Part shown: positions 44,719 through 53,612 of the stretch, in pieces
How the letters are laid out: every line of letters starts with the position of its first letter
Numbering within the stretch: position 1 is the stretch's first letter
Source: Lachnospiraceae bacterium
GTDB lineage: Bacteria; Bacillota; Clostridia; Lachnospirales; Lachnospiraceae
Reading direction: 5' to 3'
DNA length: 64,000 nt
Assembly (NCBI GenBank): GCA_014804785.1
Contig: JAAUZD010000018.1
Span: 35,868-99,867, forward strand
Made by a program: the position numbers and the translations under genes
The notes under the pieces: model-generated
Told to the model about the DNA's origin: nothing
The model's database searches: none
The model's input: the letters and a program-made list of their open reading frames with translations, nothing else

Positions 44719-47361
44719 TCACTTTGCTTCATACCAGTCATTTCCTTCGTGCAGATCAATCTCCAGGTGCACCAAAAGTTCTGCCGCATGGCTCATTTCT
44801 TCTTCCAGAATTGTCCTCACCTGCTGTGCTTCCTCCTTTACGGTTTCTATCAACAATTCATCATGCACTTGTAAAATCAGTCTGGATTTCAGATTTTCTT
44901 TTTTAAGCCGTCTATAAACCCGAATCATGGCGATTTTTATTACATCCGCCGCAGTTCCCTGTATAGGAGAATTCATGGCAACCCGCTCCCCGAAGGAACG
45001 CTGCATGAAATTGCTTGAGCTAAGTTCTGGTACTGGTCTGCGTCTTCCAAACATCGTCGTCACGTAACCGTTTTCTTTGGCATCCGATACCGCCTTATCC
45101 AGAAAATTCTTTACTCCCGGATAAGTCGCAAAGTACTGTTCAATATATTCCGCTGCCTCTTTCCTTGTAATACTTAAATCCTGGCTTAATCCAAAAGAAC
45201 TGATTCCATACACAATACCGAAATTGACTGCCTTTGCGTTGCGGCGCTGTAGATCCGTCACTTCCTCAAAAGGAATATGGAATACCTGGGACGCTGTTAT
45301 CCTGTGAATGTCCGCATGCATACGATAAGCATCAATTAATTGACTGTCTCCCGACATATGTGCCAGAATACGAAGCTCAATCTGTGAATAATCCGCATCT
45401 GTAAAAATGCATCCATCTTTTGGCACGAAAACTTTTCTGATTTTCCTTCCAAGCTCCATACGCATAGGGATATTCTGCAAATTAGGGTCTGTAGAACTGA
45501 TACGCCCTGTGGCTGTAATCGTCTGATTAAAGGTAGAATGAATCCGGTTGTCTTCACCTATAAATACGGATAATCCATCCGCATAAGTAGATTTTAATTT
45601 GGCAAGCCCGCGATATTCCAGCACATCCGCTACGATTGGATGCTCCTCTGCCATTTTCTCAAGCACATCTGCCGCTGTGGAATATCCTGTTTTCGTCTTT
45701 TTCCCACCGGGAAGCTTTAGCTTTTCAAACAAAATCTCTCCCAGCTGTTTAGGAGAATTAAGATTGAATTCTTCCCCTGCCGCGTCATAAACCTTTTGCT
45801 CCAGTTCGTGAATGCGCCCAGTCAATGCCTCACCATATGCTTTAAGCTCCTCCGGCTTTACTAAAATACCTTCCTTTTCCATATCATAAAGCACATACGT
45901 AAGAGGCATTTCAATTTCATTCATAAGAGAAAGCATTCCCGCTTTCTTAAGTTTATCATGAAGCACCGGCGCAGCAGCCATACTGACATAAGCAAGGAAG
46001 CAGGAATACTGCACAAACTCCTCCGGTTTGTCCTCAAATGCATCAGATAGCGATGCTTTTCCAAAACGCTGAACACGCTCCGGAATCATCAGTCCCAGAT
46101 ATTCATTTGCCACATCCGCAATCGTATAATCATTTTTTAACGGATTGAGCAGATAAGCTGCCAATATCACATCAAAAAAGCGCTCCGTATCATCACACCC
46201 AAGATAATCATAAGTATTTTTGATATTTCCGCAGGACAGTCTGCCTTTTGAGGCAAGCACGGACATTTTTTCTTTCAGATACCCTTCCGTCAGGAAACCT
46301 CCGCAACGCACAAAAAAACTACTGCCGTCCGGAAACGCAAGTGCAATGCCCGTCAGTTCATTTTGCCCTTTATCTTTAAGCACGGCAAATCCAATTTCTT
46401 TATCTGACATAGCAAGCGCCTGTTTAAAAACATGCTCACATACATCCAGTTCCTCCACCAGCTGAAATTTAGCCGTGATATCATCATTAGAAATTCCTTT
46501 TTCAAATCGGGATAAAAGATTTTTAAACTCTAATTTTTTAAAAATCACATAGGCATCTTCCGTGTAGAAATCATGTACCTTCGCCTCATCAAAGGAAAAC
46601 TCTATCGAACTGTTTACATTAATTGTCGCCAATGCTTTACTCAGACGCGCCAGCTCCTCATTATTTTTTAAAGATTCGCGCACAGAATTTTTTTTCACTT
46701 CATCCACACGGGCATAAATATTGTCCAGAGAACCAAACTGAATCATAAGCTCCGTAGCCGTTTTTTCCCCCACTTTGGGAACCCCGGGAATATTATCTGC
46801 AGTATCTCCCATCAATGCTTTCAGATCAATGAACTGGACAGGATTCACCTGATATTTCGCCTCTACATCTGCTGCATAATAATCTTCTATCTCTGTCTTA
46901 CCGCCCTTGGTTTTGGGAATTCTGACCTTAATAAGATCTGTAGCTATCTGAAGCAGATCTCTATCTCCGGAGACCAGGGAAACTGTCATGCCTTCCCCCT
47001 CTGCCCTTTTTGCTAATGTGCCAAGAATGTCATCTGCCTCCAGTCCCGCCTTTTCCATCATTTTGATTCCCATTGCAGAAAGGACCTCTTTAAGAACCGG
47101 AACCTGCTCCTTAAGTTCTTCCGGCATAGGCTTTCTGGTTCCTTTATATTCCTTGTACATTTCATGGCGAAAAGTAGGCGCCTTTACATCAAAAGCCACC
47201 GTCAGATAATCAGGCGTTTCCTCCTCCATAATTTTAAATAAAATATTCAAGAAGCCATAGATGGCATTCGTATGAAGACCTGCACTGTTCGTAAGATCCG
47301 GCACACCGTAAAATGCCCTATTCAATATGCTATGTCCATCTATTAAAACAAGTTTTTCCAT
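44719..47361 (-). CDS. polA: DNA polymerase I
   Basis: 880 residues. 5' nuclease domain (1-290; LVLIDGHSILNRAFYG, GLEADDILGTLA). The middle region at the 3'-5' exonuclease position lacks the clear DxE motif, as in other Firmicutes, so proofreading is probably absent. The polymerase domain carries motif A DADYSQIELRILAH, motif B RRNAKAVNFGIVYGIS and motif C LQVHDELLIE. Fills gaps and removes RNA primers. Confidence 0.97.
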   Translation of the reverse strand: MEKLVLIDGHSILNRAFYGVPDLTNSAGLHTNAIYGFLNILFKIMEEETPDYLTVAFDVKAPTFRHEMYKEYKGTRKPMPEELKEQVPVLKEVLSAMGIKMMEKAGLEADDILGTLAKRAEGEGMTVSLVSGDRDLLQIATDLIKVRIPKTKGGKTEIEDYYAADVEAKYQVNPVQFIDLKALMGDTADNIPGVPKVGEKTATELMIQFGSLDNIYARVDEVKKNSVRESLKNNEELARLSKALATINVNSSIEFSFDEAKVHDFYTEDAYVIFKKLEFKNLLSRFEKGISNDDITAKFQLVEELDVCEHVFKQALAMSDKEIGFAVLKDKGQNELTGIALAFPDGSSFFVRCGGFLTEGYLKEKMSVLASKGRLSCGNIKNTYDYLGCDDTERFFDVILAAYLLNPLKNDYTIADVANEYLGLMIPERVQRFGKASLSDAFEDKPEEFVQYSCFLAYVSMAAAPVLHDKLKKAGMLSLMNEIEMPLTYVLYDMEKEGILVKPEELKAYGEALTGRIHELEQKVYDAAGEEFNLNSPKQLGEILFEKLKLPGGKKTKTGYSTAADVLEKMAEEHPIVADVLEYRGLAKLKSTYADGLSVFIGEDNRIHSTFNQTITATGRISSTDPNLQNIPMRMELGRKIRKVFVPKDGCIFTDADYSQIELRILAHMSGDSQLIDAYRMHADIHRITASQVFHIPFEEVTDLQRRNAKAVNFGIVYGISSFGLSQDLSITRKEAAEYIEQYFATYPGVKNFLDKAVSDAKENGYVTTMFGRRRPVPELSSSNFMQRSFGERVAMNSPIQGTAADVIKIAMIRVYRRLKKENLKSRLILQVHDELLIETVKEEAQQVRTILEEEMSHAAELLVHLEIDLHEGNDWYEAK

Positions 47362-47457
47362 GCTTATACCCGTAATCTGCTTCCATATGCTTTCTTTAGC
47401 GGATAATCTAATCTAAGCAGTTGAAAGCCCCTTTATCCCTTCCTTACACATACTATT

Positions 47458-47784
47458 TTAAAAAAGAACGTTCAATAATACAATTAATGTAATTGCCGCA
47501 ATTACAATAAGCCCTTGGATTGCATACAAAAGCCAATGCATACTTTCCCTCAGTTTCAAAGTATGCCCTGCCTCCTCCATACAATACTTTAATTCATTCT
47601 GAAGATCGAACACATTGCCGGATTCCAGCCTTGCCATTCCTTCTGATACGAGAAACTGAATGGTAAGCTCCTCCTTACATCCTTCACATTTATCTACATG
47701 TTCCATAAATTTCCGCAGATCATCTGTGTCCAGACCATCCTCAAGAAACAAAGGAATCATTTTCTCTGCATCTTTACATGTCAT
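47458..47784 (-). CDS. Zinc-finger (zf-HC2) membrane protein, anti-sigma-like
   Basis: 108 residues. N-terminal Cys3 and the HVDKCEGCKEEL motif (H-x3-C-x2-C, near 29-36) form the zinc-binding anti-sigma fold; one membrane segment at about 84-106 ends the protein. It is usually the partner of an ECF sigma factor, but no sigma gene is adjacent. TTTACT-17-TATATT upstream is a possible promoter. It may act on a sigma factor encoded elsewhere or have another role. Confidence 0.82.
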   Translation of the reverse strand: MTCKDAEKMIPLFLEDGLDTDDLRKFMEHVDKCEGCKEELTIQFLVSEGMARLESGNVFDLQNELKYCMEEAGHTLKLRESMHWLLYAIQGLIVIAAITLIVLLNVLF

Positions 47785-47860
47785 GACAGTTCCTCACTGT
47801 AATGCCTATATTTCATCTCATCTTAATAAATATACACTAAAATGGCTCCAAAGTAAATAC

Positions 47861-47894
47861 AAGAGGAATACAGCATTTCTGCCATATTCCTCTT
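47861..47894 (-). terminator. Probable terminator after nagA
   Basis: Stem AAGAGGAATA (47861-47870) with TATTCCTCTT (47885-47894), a 14-base loop that can pair further (GCA/TGC). It is followed by a weak T-rich stretch. It separates nagA from the zinc-finger gene. Confidence 0.55.
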
Positions 47895-47962
47895 TGCCTC
47901 TTCAAAACACCATTTTTATTTACAGCATTTCATACCCACTTTGCCAAAAACGCAGGAATATA

Positions 47963-49099
47963 TCACAGCAATCGACCTTCCAAGACGATTCCTCTTAATG
48001 AAAGATCTTCCTTTTTCAGCAAAACAACATCAGCTTTCTTTTTCGGTGTAATACTTCCATATTGGTCATAAATGCCAACGCTTTTTGCCGGATTTACCGT
48101 TGCACATTTAACTGCGGACTCCAGCGGAATTCCCATCTCAAGCACAGCTGTCCGCATACAGTCCATCAGGTTCGTAGCAGAACCCGCTATTGTTCCATCC
48201 TGCAGTGTTGCCAGATTTCCAACTACCTTTACCGCCTGTCCGCCCAGACTATAGTTACCATCTTCAAGTCCAGTCGCCATCATGCTGTCGCTGATCAGTA
48301 TAATGCGATCATCCCCGAACATTTTAAATGTAGTTCTTACAGATGCCGGATGTATATGCACCCCGTCGCAAATCAATTCCACTTCAACCTTATTCGTGTC
48401 AGCCGCCGCTCCCACTAATCCCGGTGCCCTATGAGTGTATGGATTCATAGCATTATAAAGATGGGTAACATGATTCGCTCCCTTTTCAAAAGCCAGAACC
48501 GCAGTATCATAATCCGTCGCTGTATGCGCAAGAGAAATAACCACCTCATCATGCCTTTTTTCTATAAATTCCATTGCACCTTCTACTTCCGGCGCTATCG
48601 CAATCAGCTTCACCATAAATCCGGAAGCTTCATTTAATTTATCAAACATTTCTATATCCGGAGTTCTGATATAGGCACCATTCTGCGCCCCTTTCTTACT
48701 AGCTGCCACAAAAGGTCCTTCCATGTTAATACCACAAAGTCTTGCCCTCTTCTCCTTAATGCCCTCTTCTCTGTATGCCTTTGCAGCCCTGCATATTTCC
48801 AGTAACGTATCCTCTCCGAGTGTCATAGTTGCCGGCACAATATTTGTCACCCCTACAGAAGCCTCATAGGCAGCCATCGCATCAATCGCTTCTCTCGTCC
48901 CATCACAGAAATCATGTCCCACACATCCATGGAAGTGAATATCCGTAAGCCCCGGTATTGCATAGCATCCTGTTGCATCGATTACCGTTTTGTCACTTAC
49001 CTTCTGCTCACAATCCACAAAGCGATCTTCTTCTATCCATATATCTCTATTTGAAAATCTTCCATCTTCCGTATATACGCTGGCGTTTTTGATGATCAT
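47963..49099 (-). CDS. nagA: N-acetylglucosamine-6-phosphate deacetylase
   Basis: Removes the acetyl group of GlcNAc-6-phosphate, giving glucosamine-6-phosphate and acetate. 378 residues. Metal and active-site motifs: DIHFHGCVGHDFCDG, SLAHTATDYDTA, VTHLYNAMNPYTHRAPG, and ISDSMMATG with the catalytic Asp. It lies 37 bases downstream of nagB, which uses its product. Confidence 0.96.
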   Translation of the reverse strand: MIIKNASVYTEDGRFSNRDIWIEEDRFVDCEQKVSDKTVIDATGCYAIPGLTDIHFHGCVGHDFCDGTREAIDAMAAYEASVGVTNIVPATMTLGEDTLLEICRAAKAYREEGIKEKRARLCGINMEGPFVAASKKGAQNGAYIRTPDIEMFDKLNEASGFMVKLIAIAPEVEGAMEFIEKRHDEVVISLAHTATDYDTAVLAFEKGANHVTHLYNAMNPYTHRAPGLVGAAADTNKVEVELICDGVHIHPASVRTTFKMFGDDRIILISDSMMATGLEDGNYSLGGQAVKVVGNLATLQDGTIAGSATNLMDCMRTAVLEMGIPLESAVKCATVNPAKSVGIYDQYGSITPKKKADVVLLKKEDLSLRGIVLEGRLL

Positions 49100-49136
49100 A
49101 AAAATAAGTTCTCCCTTCCATATTAAAAACAGGACT

Positions 49137-49865
49137 TTATTTTATCAGTGACAATGCCGCTTCGTCAGCAACAATTGTAACATCATTATGAAGCTGCAGT
49201 ACAGAAGCCTGGACCTTTGGCGTGATCGGTCCAAAAAAAGCATCCATTACGATTTGAGCTTTATCCTCGCCACTGATTACAATTAAGATTTTCTTCGCCT
49301 GCATAATTGTTTTAATGCCCATCGTATATGCCTGCTTTGGGACATCATCCATAGATGCAAAGAAACGCTGATTTGCTTTCATGGTGGATTCTGTTAAATT
49401 TACGCAATGGGTTTCTGCCTCAAATGCCATACCCGGTTCATTAAATCCAATATGTCCATTATGCCCCAAGCCTAGCAATTGCAGATCAACACCACCCACA
49501 GATGCAATGATTTCATTGTAATCTTTACATGCCTTATCACTATTCGGTTCCATACCATCCGGCAGGAAAGTCCTGTCCTTATTAATATTAACCCTGGAAA
49601 ACAGCTTGTCATTCATAAAATAATAATAACTCTGCTCATTTTCTCTCGTGAGACCCTTATATTCATCCAGATTGACCGTCGTCACCTCACTAAAATCCAG
49701 ATCCCCTTTATTATACCATTCTACCAGCTGATCATAGGTTCCAATCGGTGTCGAACCGGTAGCAAGCCCCAATACACACTGGGGTTTCATAATAATCTGG
49801 GCAGAAATAATATTGGCAGCCTTTCTACTCATATCTTTATAATCTTTCGCTCTGATAATTTTCAT
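49137..49865 (-). CDS. nagB: Glucosamine-6-phosphate deaminase
   Basis: Converts glucosamine-6-phosphate to fructose-6-phosphate and ammonia, feeding amino sugars into glycolysis. 242 residues. LGLATGSTPIGTY, VNLDEYKGL and GLGHNGHIGFNEPG are the family signatures. It precedes nagA in the same direction and follows a terminator that separates it from the PTS gene. Confidence 0.97.
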   Translation of the reverse strand: MKIIRAKDYKDMSRKAANIISAQIIMKPQCVLGLATGSTPIGTYDQLVEWYNKGDLDFSEVTTVNLDEYKGLTRENEQSYYYFMNDKLFSRVNINKDRTFLPDGMEPNSDKACKDYNEIIASVGGVDLQLLGLGHNGHIGFNEPGMAFEAETHCVNLTESTMKANQRFFASMDDVPKQAYTMGIKTIMQAKKILIVISGEDKAQIVMDAFFGPITPKVQASVLQLHNDVTIVADEAALSLIK

Positions 49866-49955
49866 TCCGCAGCACTCCCTTCTTATTTTGTGAAAAATTT
49901 ACTATCAAACCAAACGCTAATACTCTTCGCCAATCAGCTTATCGGACGAAAATAC

Positions 49956-49977
49956 CGGAGGTCCCGATGGACCTCCG
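49956..49977 (-). terminator. Terminator between PTS EIICB gene and nagB
   Basis: CGGAGGTCC (49956-49964) with GGACCTCCG (49969-49977), a perfect 9-bp GC-rich stem and 4-base loop, followed on the minus strand by GTATTTTCG. A further outer pairing (ATACCG with CGGTAT) is possible. Confidence 0.8.
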
Positions 49978-50014
49978 ACATGCTAGGGGTTTCGGTATTA
50001 TTACTTATAATACC

Positions 50015-51484
50015 TTATAACATCTTTTTCATTTCGTCAGCGACAAACTGTACCTTGGTGCCGACAATTACCTGCACCGCGTTCTTGCTTGGTCTCATCA
50101 CACCTGCAATGCCTGCTGATTTAATCTTTTTCTCGTCAACCAGTGTGTAATCCTTAATTTCCAGACGAAGTCTTGTAATACAGTTGTCAAGAGTTTTGAT
50201 ATTTTCCTTACCGCCAAGCCCTTCCAAAATAACCTTTGCAACTTCTGTGAAATTGTCATTAGAAAGAACAGCCTTCTTCTCAGCTTCCACATCGTCATCT
50301 TCTCTGCCAGGCGTCTTCAGATCAAATTTCACAATAGCAAAACGGAATACCAAATAGAATACTGCAAAGGCAGCAATTCCGAGAGGAATAATCATCCATG
50401 TATTTGCAGCTGCCGGCAGTGATGCCGAGAAAATAAGATCCGTTGCACCAGCTGAAAAACTGAAGCCTGCTCTGAAACCAACCAGCGTAACGATAACGGT
50501 AAAGATACCATATAACAATGCATAAATCAGATACAATACGGGAGCAAGGAACATAAAGCCAAATTCAAAGGGTTCTGTAACACCGCAGACAAATGCACAA
50601 ACTGCTGCGGAAGCCACCAGACCGATTGCAACCTTCTTCTTTCCTTCTTTTGCTGTCTGGATCATAGCCAGTGCTGCACCAGGAATACCAAACATCATAC
50701 AAGGGAAGAAACCTGACATATACATACCCAGACTCCATGATACATCTGCACTTGTCTCTCCTGCCCAGAAGTGTGACAAGTCACCAAGACCAATGGTGTC
50801 AAACCAGAATACGTTGTTAAGAGCATGATGTAAACCTGTAGGAATCAGCAATCTGTTCAGGAATGCGTAAATACCTGCACCGACAGGACCAAGACCAACG
50901 ATTCCCTGCCCAATTGCAATAAGAGCACCAAATACAACAGGCCATACAAATAATAAGATTGCAGCAACAATAATAGATACAACACCAGAGATAATTGCTA
51001 CGCAGCGCTTGCCGCTAAAGAACGAAAGCCAATCCGGTAATTTTGTTGATTTGAATTTGTTGTAGCAGGTTGCTCCGATAATACCAGCAATAATACCAAT
51101 GAAAGGATTTGCGATTTTATCAAAAGCAAGTGTCTTATTTGCACTTTCTGCTATAGACGGCATCAATTGTGTAACTGTACCTGTTGCAAGCAGCGTAGTT
51201 AACATCAGCCATGATGCAAATGCAGCAAGACCTGCTGTACCATCATGATCATCGGACATACCAACGCCTACACCGATAACAAACAAGAGTGCCATATTGT
51301 CAATCAGTGCCCCTCCTGCCTTAACCAGGAAAAAGCCAAGCATATTCAAAACACCGTTCATTTCACCGCCCTGCATGGTTGCCGGACACAATGCATATCC
51401 GATACCCATCAGAATACCGCAAATAGGCAGACACGCTACCGGAAGCATTAATGATTTACCTAGTTTTTGTAAATATTTCATCAT
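50015..51484 (-). CDS. nagE: PTS EIICB, N-acetylglucosamine type
   Basis: Membrane permease that imports and phosphorylates a sugar. 489 residues. The EIIC domain (about 1-375) has ten or so membrane segments and the glucose-family motif NRLLIPTGLHHALNN. The EIIB domain follows a charged linker; its phosphorylated cysteine is in TLDNCITRLRLEI near residue 431. There is no EIIA domain; a separate EIIA gene lies upstream. GlcNAc specificity is inferred from the nag genes alongside. Confidence 0.9.
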   Translation of the reverse strand: MMKYLQKLGKSLMLPVACLPICGILMGIGYALCPATMQGGEMNGVLNMLGFFLVKAGGALIDNMALLFVIGVGVGMSDDHDGTAGLAAFASWLMLTTLLATGTVTQLMPSIAESANKTLAFDKIANPFIGIIAGIIGATCYNKFKSTKLPDWLSFFSGKRCVAIISGVVSIIVAAILLFVWPVVFGALIAIGQGIVGLGPVGAGIYAFLNRLLIPTGLHHALNNVFWFDTIGLGDLSHFWAGETSADVSWSLGMYMSGFFPCMMFGIPGAALAMIQTAKEGKKKVAIGLVASAAVCAFVCGVTEPFEFGFMFLAPVLYLIYALLYGIFTVIVTLVGFRAGFSFSAGATDLIFSASLPAAANTWMIIPLGIAAFAVFYLVFRFAIVKFDLKTPGREDDDVEAEKKAVLSNDNFTEVAKVILEGLGGKENIKTLDNCITRLRLEIKDYTLVDEKKIKSAGIAGVMRPSKNAVQVIVGTKVQFVADEMKKML

Positions 51485-51505
51485 AAAATATACCCCCTTG
51501 TCTTT

Positions 51506-51530
51506 TCATTTCGCCCTAGCTACGAAATGA
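51506..51530 (-). promoter_or_regulatory. Hairpin in front of nagE
   Basis: TCATTTCG (51506-51513) pairs perfectly with CGAAATGA (51523-51530) just before the AAGGGGG ribosome-binding site. No T-tract follows, so it is not a terminator; it may affect message stability or translation. Confidence 0.45.
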
Positions 51531-51658
51531 TGATTCGTTTTTTGCTTCTATAGATTGCCTTTCGAAATCCTTCTGCCAGTTTCATGCAGGGCTCCGTCCG
51601 GTCCCTCTACCATAATTGTTACTGCTGCGCCTTTCTATCATGTGTGCCGCATGCATTC

Positions 51659-52144
51659 TCATTTCATGCAGGTAATAACTTCCTCTCCTGCTTCGACCAC
51701 TCCATCCATCTTGCATTTTATCTCAGAAAAATCAGTACTATTGCAGATAATCATCGGAGTAACTGTATCATATCCCGCGTTGCTGATTCCTTCCATATCT
51801 GCTTCAAGAAGCAAGTCGCCTTTTTTCACTTTCTGATCCGTCTCCACTATTGTATGGAAGAACTGACCTTTTAATTCGACAGTATCCATTCCAACATGAA
51901 TCAATATTTCCACCCCATCGGGCGTTGTCACCCCCACTGCATGACCTGTAGGAAACACTGTACTGACCGTTCCGTCTGCCGGAGCATATACCTTACCGTC
52001 TGCCGGTACAATAGCAATTCCTTTTCCAAGAATTTCCTCTGCAAAAGTAGGATCCTTTACCTCCTTAATTGGAATGCATTCCCCTTTGAGAGGCGATGCA
52101 ATCACAGTTCCTTTTTTACCTTTCATAAAATCAAAAAGTCCCAT
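51659..52144 (-). CDS. PTS EIIA, glucose family
   Basis: 161 residues from the ATG at 52144. It passes phosphate from HPr to EIIB. The phosphorylated His is in VEILIHVGMDTVELKG and the second active-site His is in FPTGHAVGV. It lies 41 bases after the antiterminator gene and about 175 before nagE, forming a split PTS with it. Confidence 0.94.
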   Translation of the reverse strand: MGLFDFMKGKKGTVIASPLKGECIPIKEVKDPTFAEEILGKGIAIVPADGKVYAPADGTVSTVFPTGHAVGVTTPDGVEILIHVGMDTVELKGQFFHTIVETDQKVKKGDLLLEADMEGISNAGYDTVTPMIICNSTDFSEIKCKMDGVVEAGEEVITCMK

Positions 52145-52185
52145 TTCCAAGCCCTCCATATTTGTCCTATTTACACTTCGTCTAT

Positions 52186-53025
52186 TTAAATCCTATAAGT
52201 GTCTCGGGTTCTTTTAATACTTACTGCTAAATAGATTTTTTCTTCAGTAGTCATTGAGCACCCATATTTCTCTACTAAAAATGCATTAATGTCATCCGCC
52301 ATGCTGCACTCTTCTTTACAGTTTTTCCTAATTACGCTCTGATATTCCTCATCTTCCGGTCCTTCCATCGGATCAAGCTTCAGTAAGCGATGTGCCATAT
52401 ATTTTAAATTGCTGACTAACCAGTCCTTATGCATAGAATTTTCTTTAAATTGAGGAAATTTATCTTCAATACGTTCAACCATTTCCCGAATCATTTCGGT
52501 CATCCGGAAAGTATCACTTATTCTGGAATCATACTCCGCATTTACAAGATGCAGGGCAATAGAGGCAGCCTCGTCATCCGGCATCTGCAGCCCCGTTCTT
52601 TCTTCAATCAGCCGCAGCGCATATTTTCCCACCAGATACTCTTTCGGATAAAAAAGTTTAATTTCTCCAAACAAAGCGTTTGCAAAATGCATCTTCTTTT
52701 TAAATCGTTCAATCGCAAAGTGAATGTGGTCTATCATCGTAAGATATACATTTTGGTTCAAATCAATTCCAATGGAAGATTTTGCAAAAGCGATGATTTC
52801 ATTCGAGAGCTGGATATATTCTAATGGAATATTGGAAAGCAATTCTTTGAATTTTTCCAGGCTGTCTTTATTATCCATTTTGAAAAGCTTTTCCACAGAA
52901 TTTTCATCAATTTCCTGACCCGGCTTCTTTCCGAAACCTATGCCTTTTCCCATAACAACGAGCTCTCTGCCATCTTGGTCAATGCATGACACTACATTAT
53001 TATTGATTATTTTCGTGATTTCCAT
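52186..53025 (-). CDS. BglG/LicT-family transcriptional antiterminator
   Basis: RNA-binding regulator that prevents early termination when its sugar is present. 279 residues: CAT RNA-binding domain (1-55; IINNNVVSCIDQDGRELVVMGKGIGFGKKPGQ), then two PRD domains (about 65-170, 172-279) whose histidines are phosphorylated by PTS proteins (DHIHFAIERF, IALHLVNAEY, YMAHRLLKL). A matching RAT-like site and terminator lie in its own leader, so it probably activates itself and the PTS genes downstream. Confidence 0.94.
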   Translation of the reverse strand: MEITKIINNNVVSCIDQDGRELVVMGKGIGFGKKPGQEIDENSVEKLFKMDNKDSLEKFKELLSNIPLEYIQLSNEIIAFAKSSIGIDLNQNVYLTMIDHIHFAIERFKKKMHFANALFGEIKLFYPKEYLVGKYALRLIEERTGLQMPDDEAASIALHLVNAEYDSRISDTFRMTEMIREMVERIEDKFPQFKENSMHKDWLVSNLKYMAHRLLKLDPMEGPEDEEYQSVIRKNCKEECSMADDINAFLVEKYGCSMTTEEKIYLAVSIKRTRDTYRI

Positions 53026-53109
53026 AATTTTTCCTGCGTAATGCCCTATAAATCCGTTCTACTTTACCGAGTCTCTGCGTTCAACAGGTACTTTTCTAAA
53101 AAATCTTAT

Positions 53110-53170
53110 AAAAAACGACCAAATTTTATAATGCAATCTACATAATGTGATTCATTTACAAAATCTGGTC
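53110..53170 (-). terminator. Conditional terminator upstream of the antiterminator gene
   Basis: On the minus strand a long stem (53153-53170 with 53117-53133, about 15 paired bases, G-A-C-C at its base) ends in CGTTTTTT. Its 5' arm shares GACC with the RAT site, so the two structures exclude each other. Confidence 0.85.
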
Positions 53171-53194
53171 TTGCCTGCCGTACAGTAACACCCC
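53167..53194 (-). promoter_or_regulatory. RAT (antiterminator target) site
   Basis: On the minus strand the 28 bases contain GGTGTTACTG, a 3-base spacer, then GGCAGGCAAGACC. This closely follows the LicT/SacT target pattern (TTGTTACTG ... GGCAGGCAAAACC). It overlaps the 5' arm of the terminator immediately downstream. Confidence 0.88.
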
Positions 53195-53215
53195 ATATAT
53201 TTCATTCATAATATT

Positions 53216-53244
53216 ATATTAGCAATTTGAACAATATATGTCAA
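53216..53244 (-). promoter_or_regulatory. Promoter of the antiterminator-PTS operon
   Basis: Minus strand TTGACA (53239-53244), 17 bases, TAATAT (53216-53221), about 20 bases before the RAT site. Confidence 0.8.
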
Positions 53245-53462
53245 GTGTTATAATAATTATTCTCGTCAAATTGTTCATTTTTATAACTATATTGTTATAA
53301 TTTTTATACATTTATACAAAATCACCAAAAACTCGACATTATTTTAACATGCAAATTGTATATTTCATTTTATTTTTCACCGATTTCATGAAATTGCAGA
53401 AAAGGTTTTTATTGAATGAATCATTTTATTGAATTATTTTATGGTGGCTGATTTTCATCCAA
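53245..53462. other. AT-rich gene-free stretch with a palindrome
   Basis: About 220 bases of very AT-rich sequence between the antiterminator promoter and the tRNA terminator. I see no gene. A perfect 7-bp inverted repeat, TTATAAC / GTTATAA with a 6-base spacer, occupies 53281-53300 and could bind a regulator of the PTS operon. Confidence 0.5.
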
Positions 53463-53490
53463 CAAAAAAACATGATGCTTTCATCATGTT
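53463..53490 (-). terminator. Terminator of the disrupted tRNA transcript
   Basis: AACATGATG (53469-53477) pairs with CATCATGTT (53482-53490), loop of four. On the minus strand a run of seven T overlaps the end of the 3' arm. It lies 20 bases past the tRNA 3' remnant, as expected for the original tRNA terminator. Confidence 0.85.
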
Positions 53491-53510
53491 CTTTTGCAAT
53501 AACATATAAC

Positions 53511-53533
53511 TGCCGGCGGTGGGACTTGAACCC
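53511..53533 (-). other. Attachment-site remnant: 3' end of a tRNA gene (leucine-type)
   Basis: The minus strand reads GGGTTCAAGTCCC followed by ACCGCCGGCA: the T-arm and 3' acceptor strand of a tRNA without CCA. The acceptor strand CGCCGGC needs a 5' GCCGGCG, as in many leucine tRNAs. Upstream of GGG the match to a tRNA stops, since the T-stem cannot be completed. This is the junction left by integration; the intact tRNA should lie at the far end of the element, right of the window. Confidence 0.75.
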
Positions 53534-53585
53534 TGCGAACGCCCTCGCTTTCCGTTGAATTTACTGGATTTTCCAGAAATCATAA

Positions 53586-53605
53586 TGATTACCTTTGATT
53601 ACCTT
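53586..53605 (-). repeat. Tandem 10-bp repeat between integrase and attachment core
   Basis: TGATTACCTT occurs twice in a row on the plus strand (53586-53595, 53596-53605). One helical turn of spacing and its place next to the core suggest integrase or accessory-protein binding. A short inverted repeat (CTGGA / TCCAG, 53564-53576) lies between it and the core. Confidence 0.55.
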
Positions 53606-53612
53606 TTTGTGG

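Noticed and set aside
51608..51634. RAT-like sequence on the plus strand (ATTGTTACTGCTGCGCC) upstream of nagE
   Set aside because: It is on the wrong strand for nagE, lacks the GGCAGGCAAAACC half and has no terminator beside it.
53511..53533. A complete tRNA gene at this place
   Set aside because: Only the 3' 23 bases fit; the T-stem, anticodon and D arms are missing on the integrase side.
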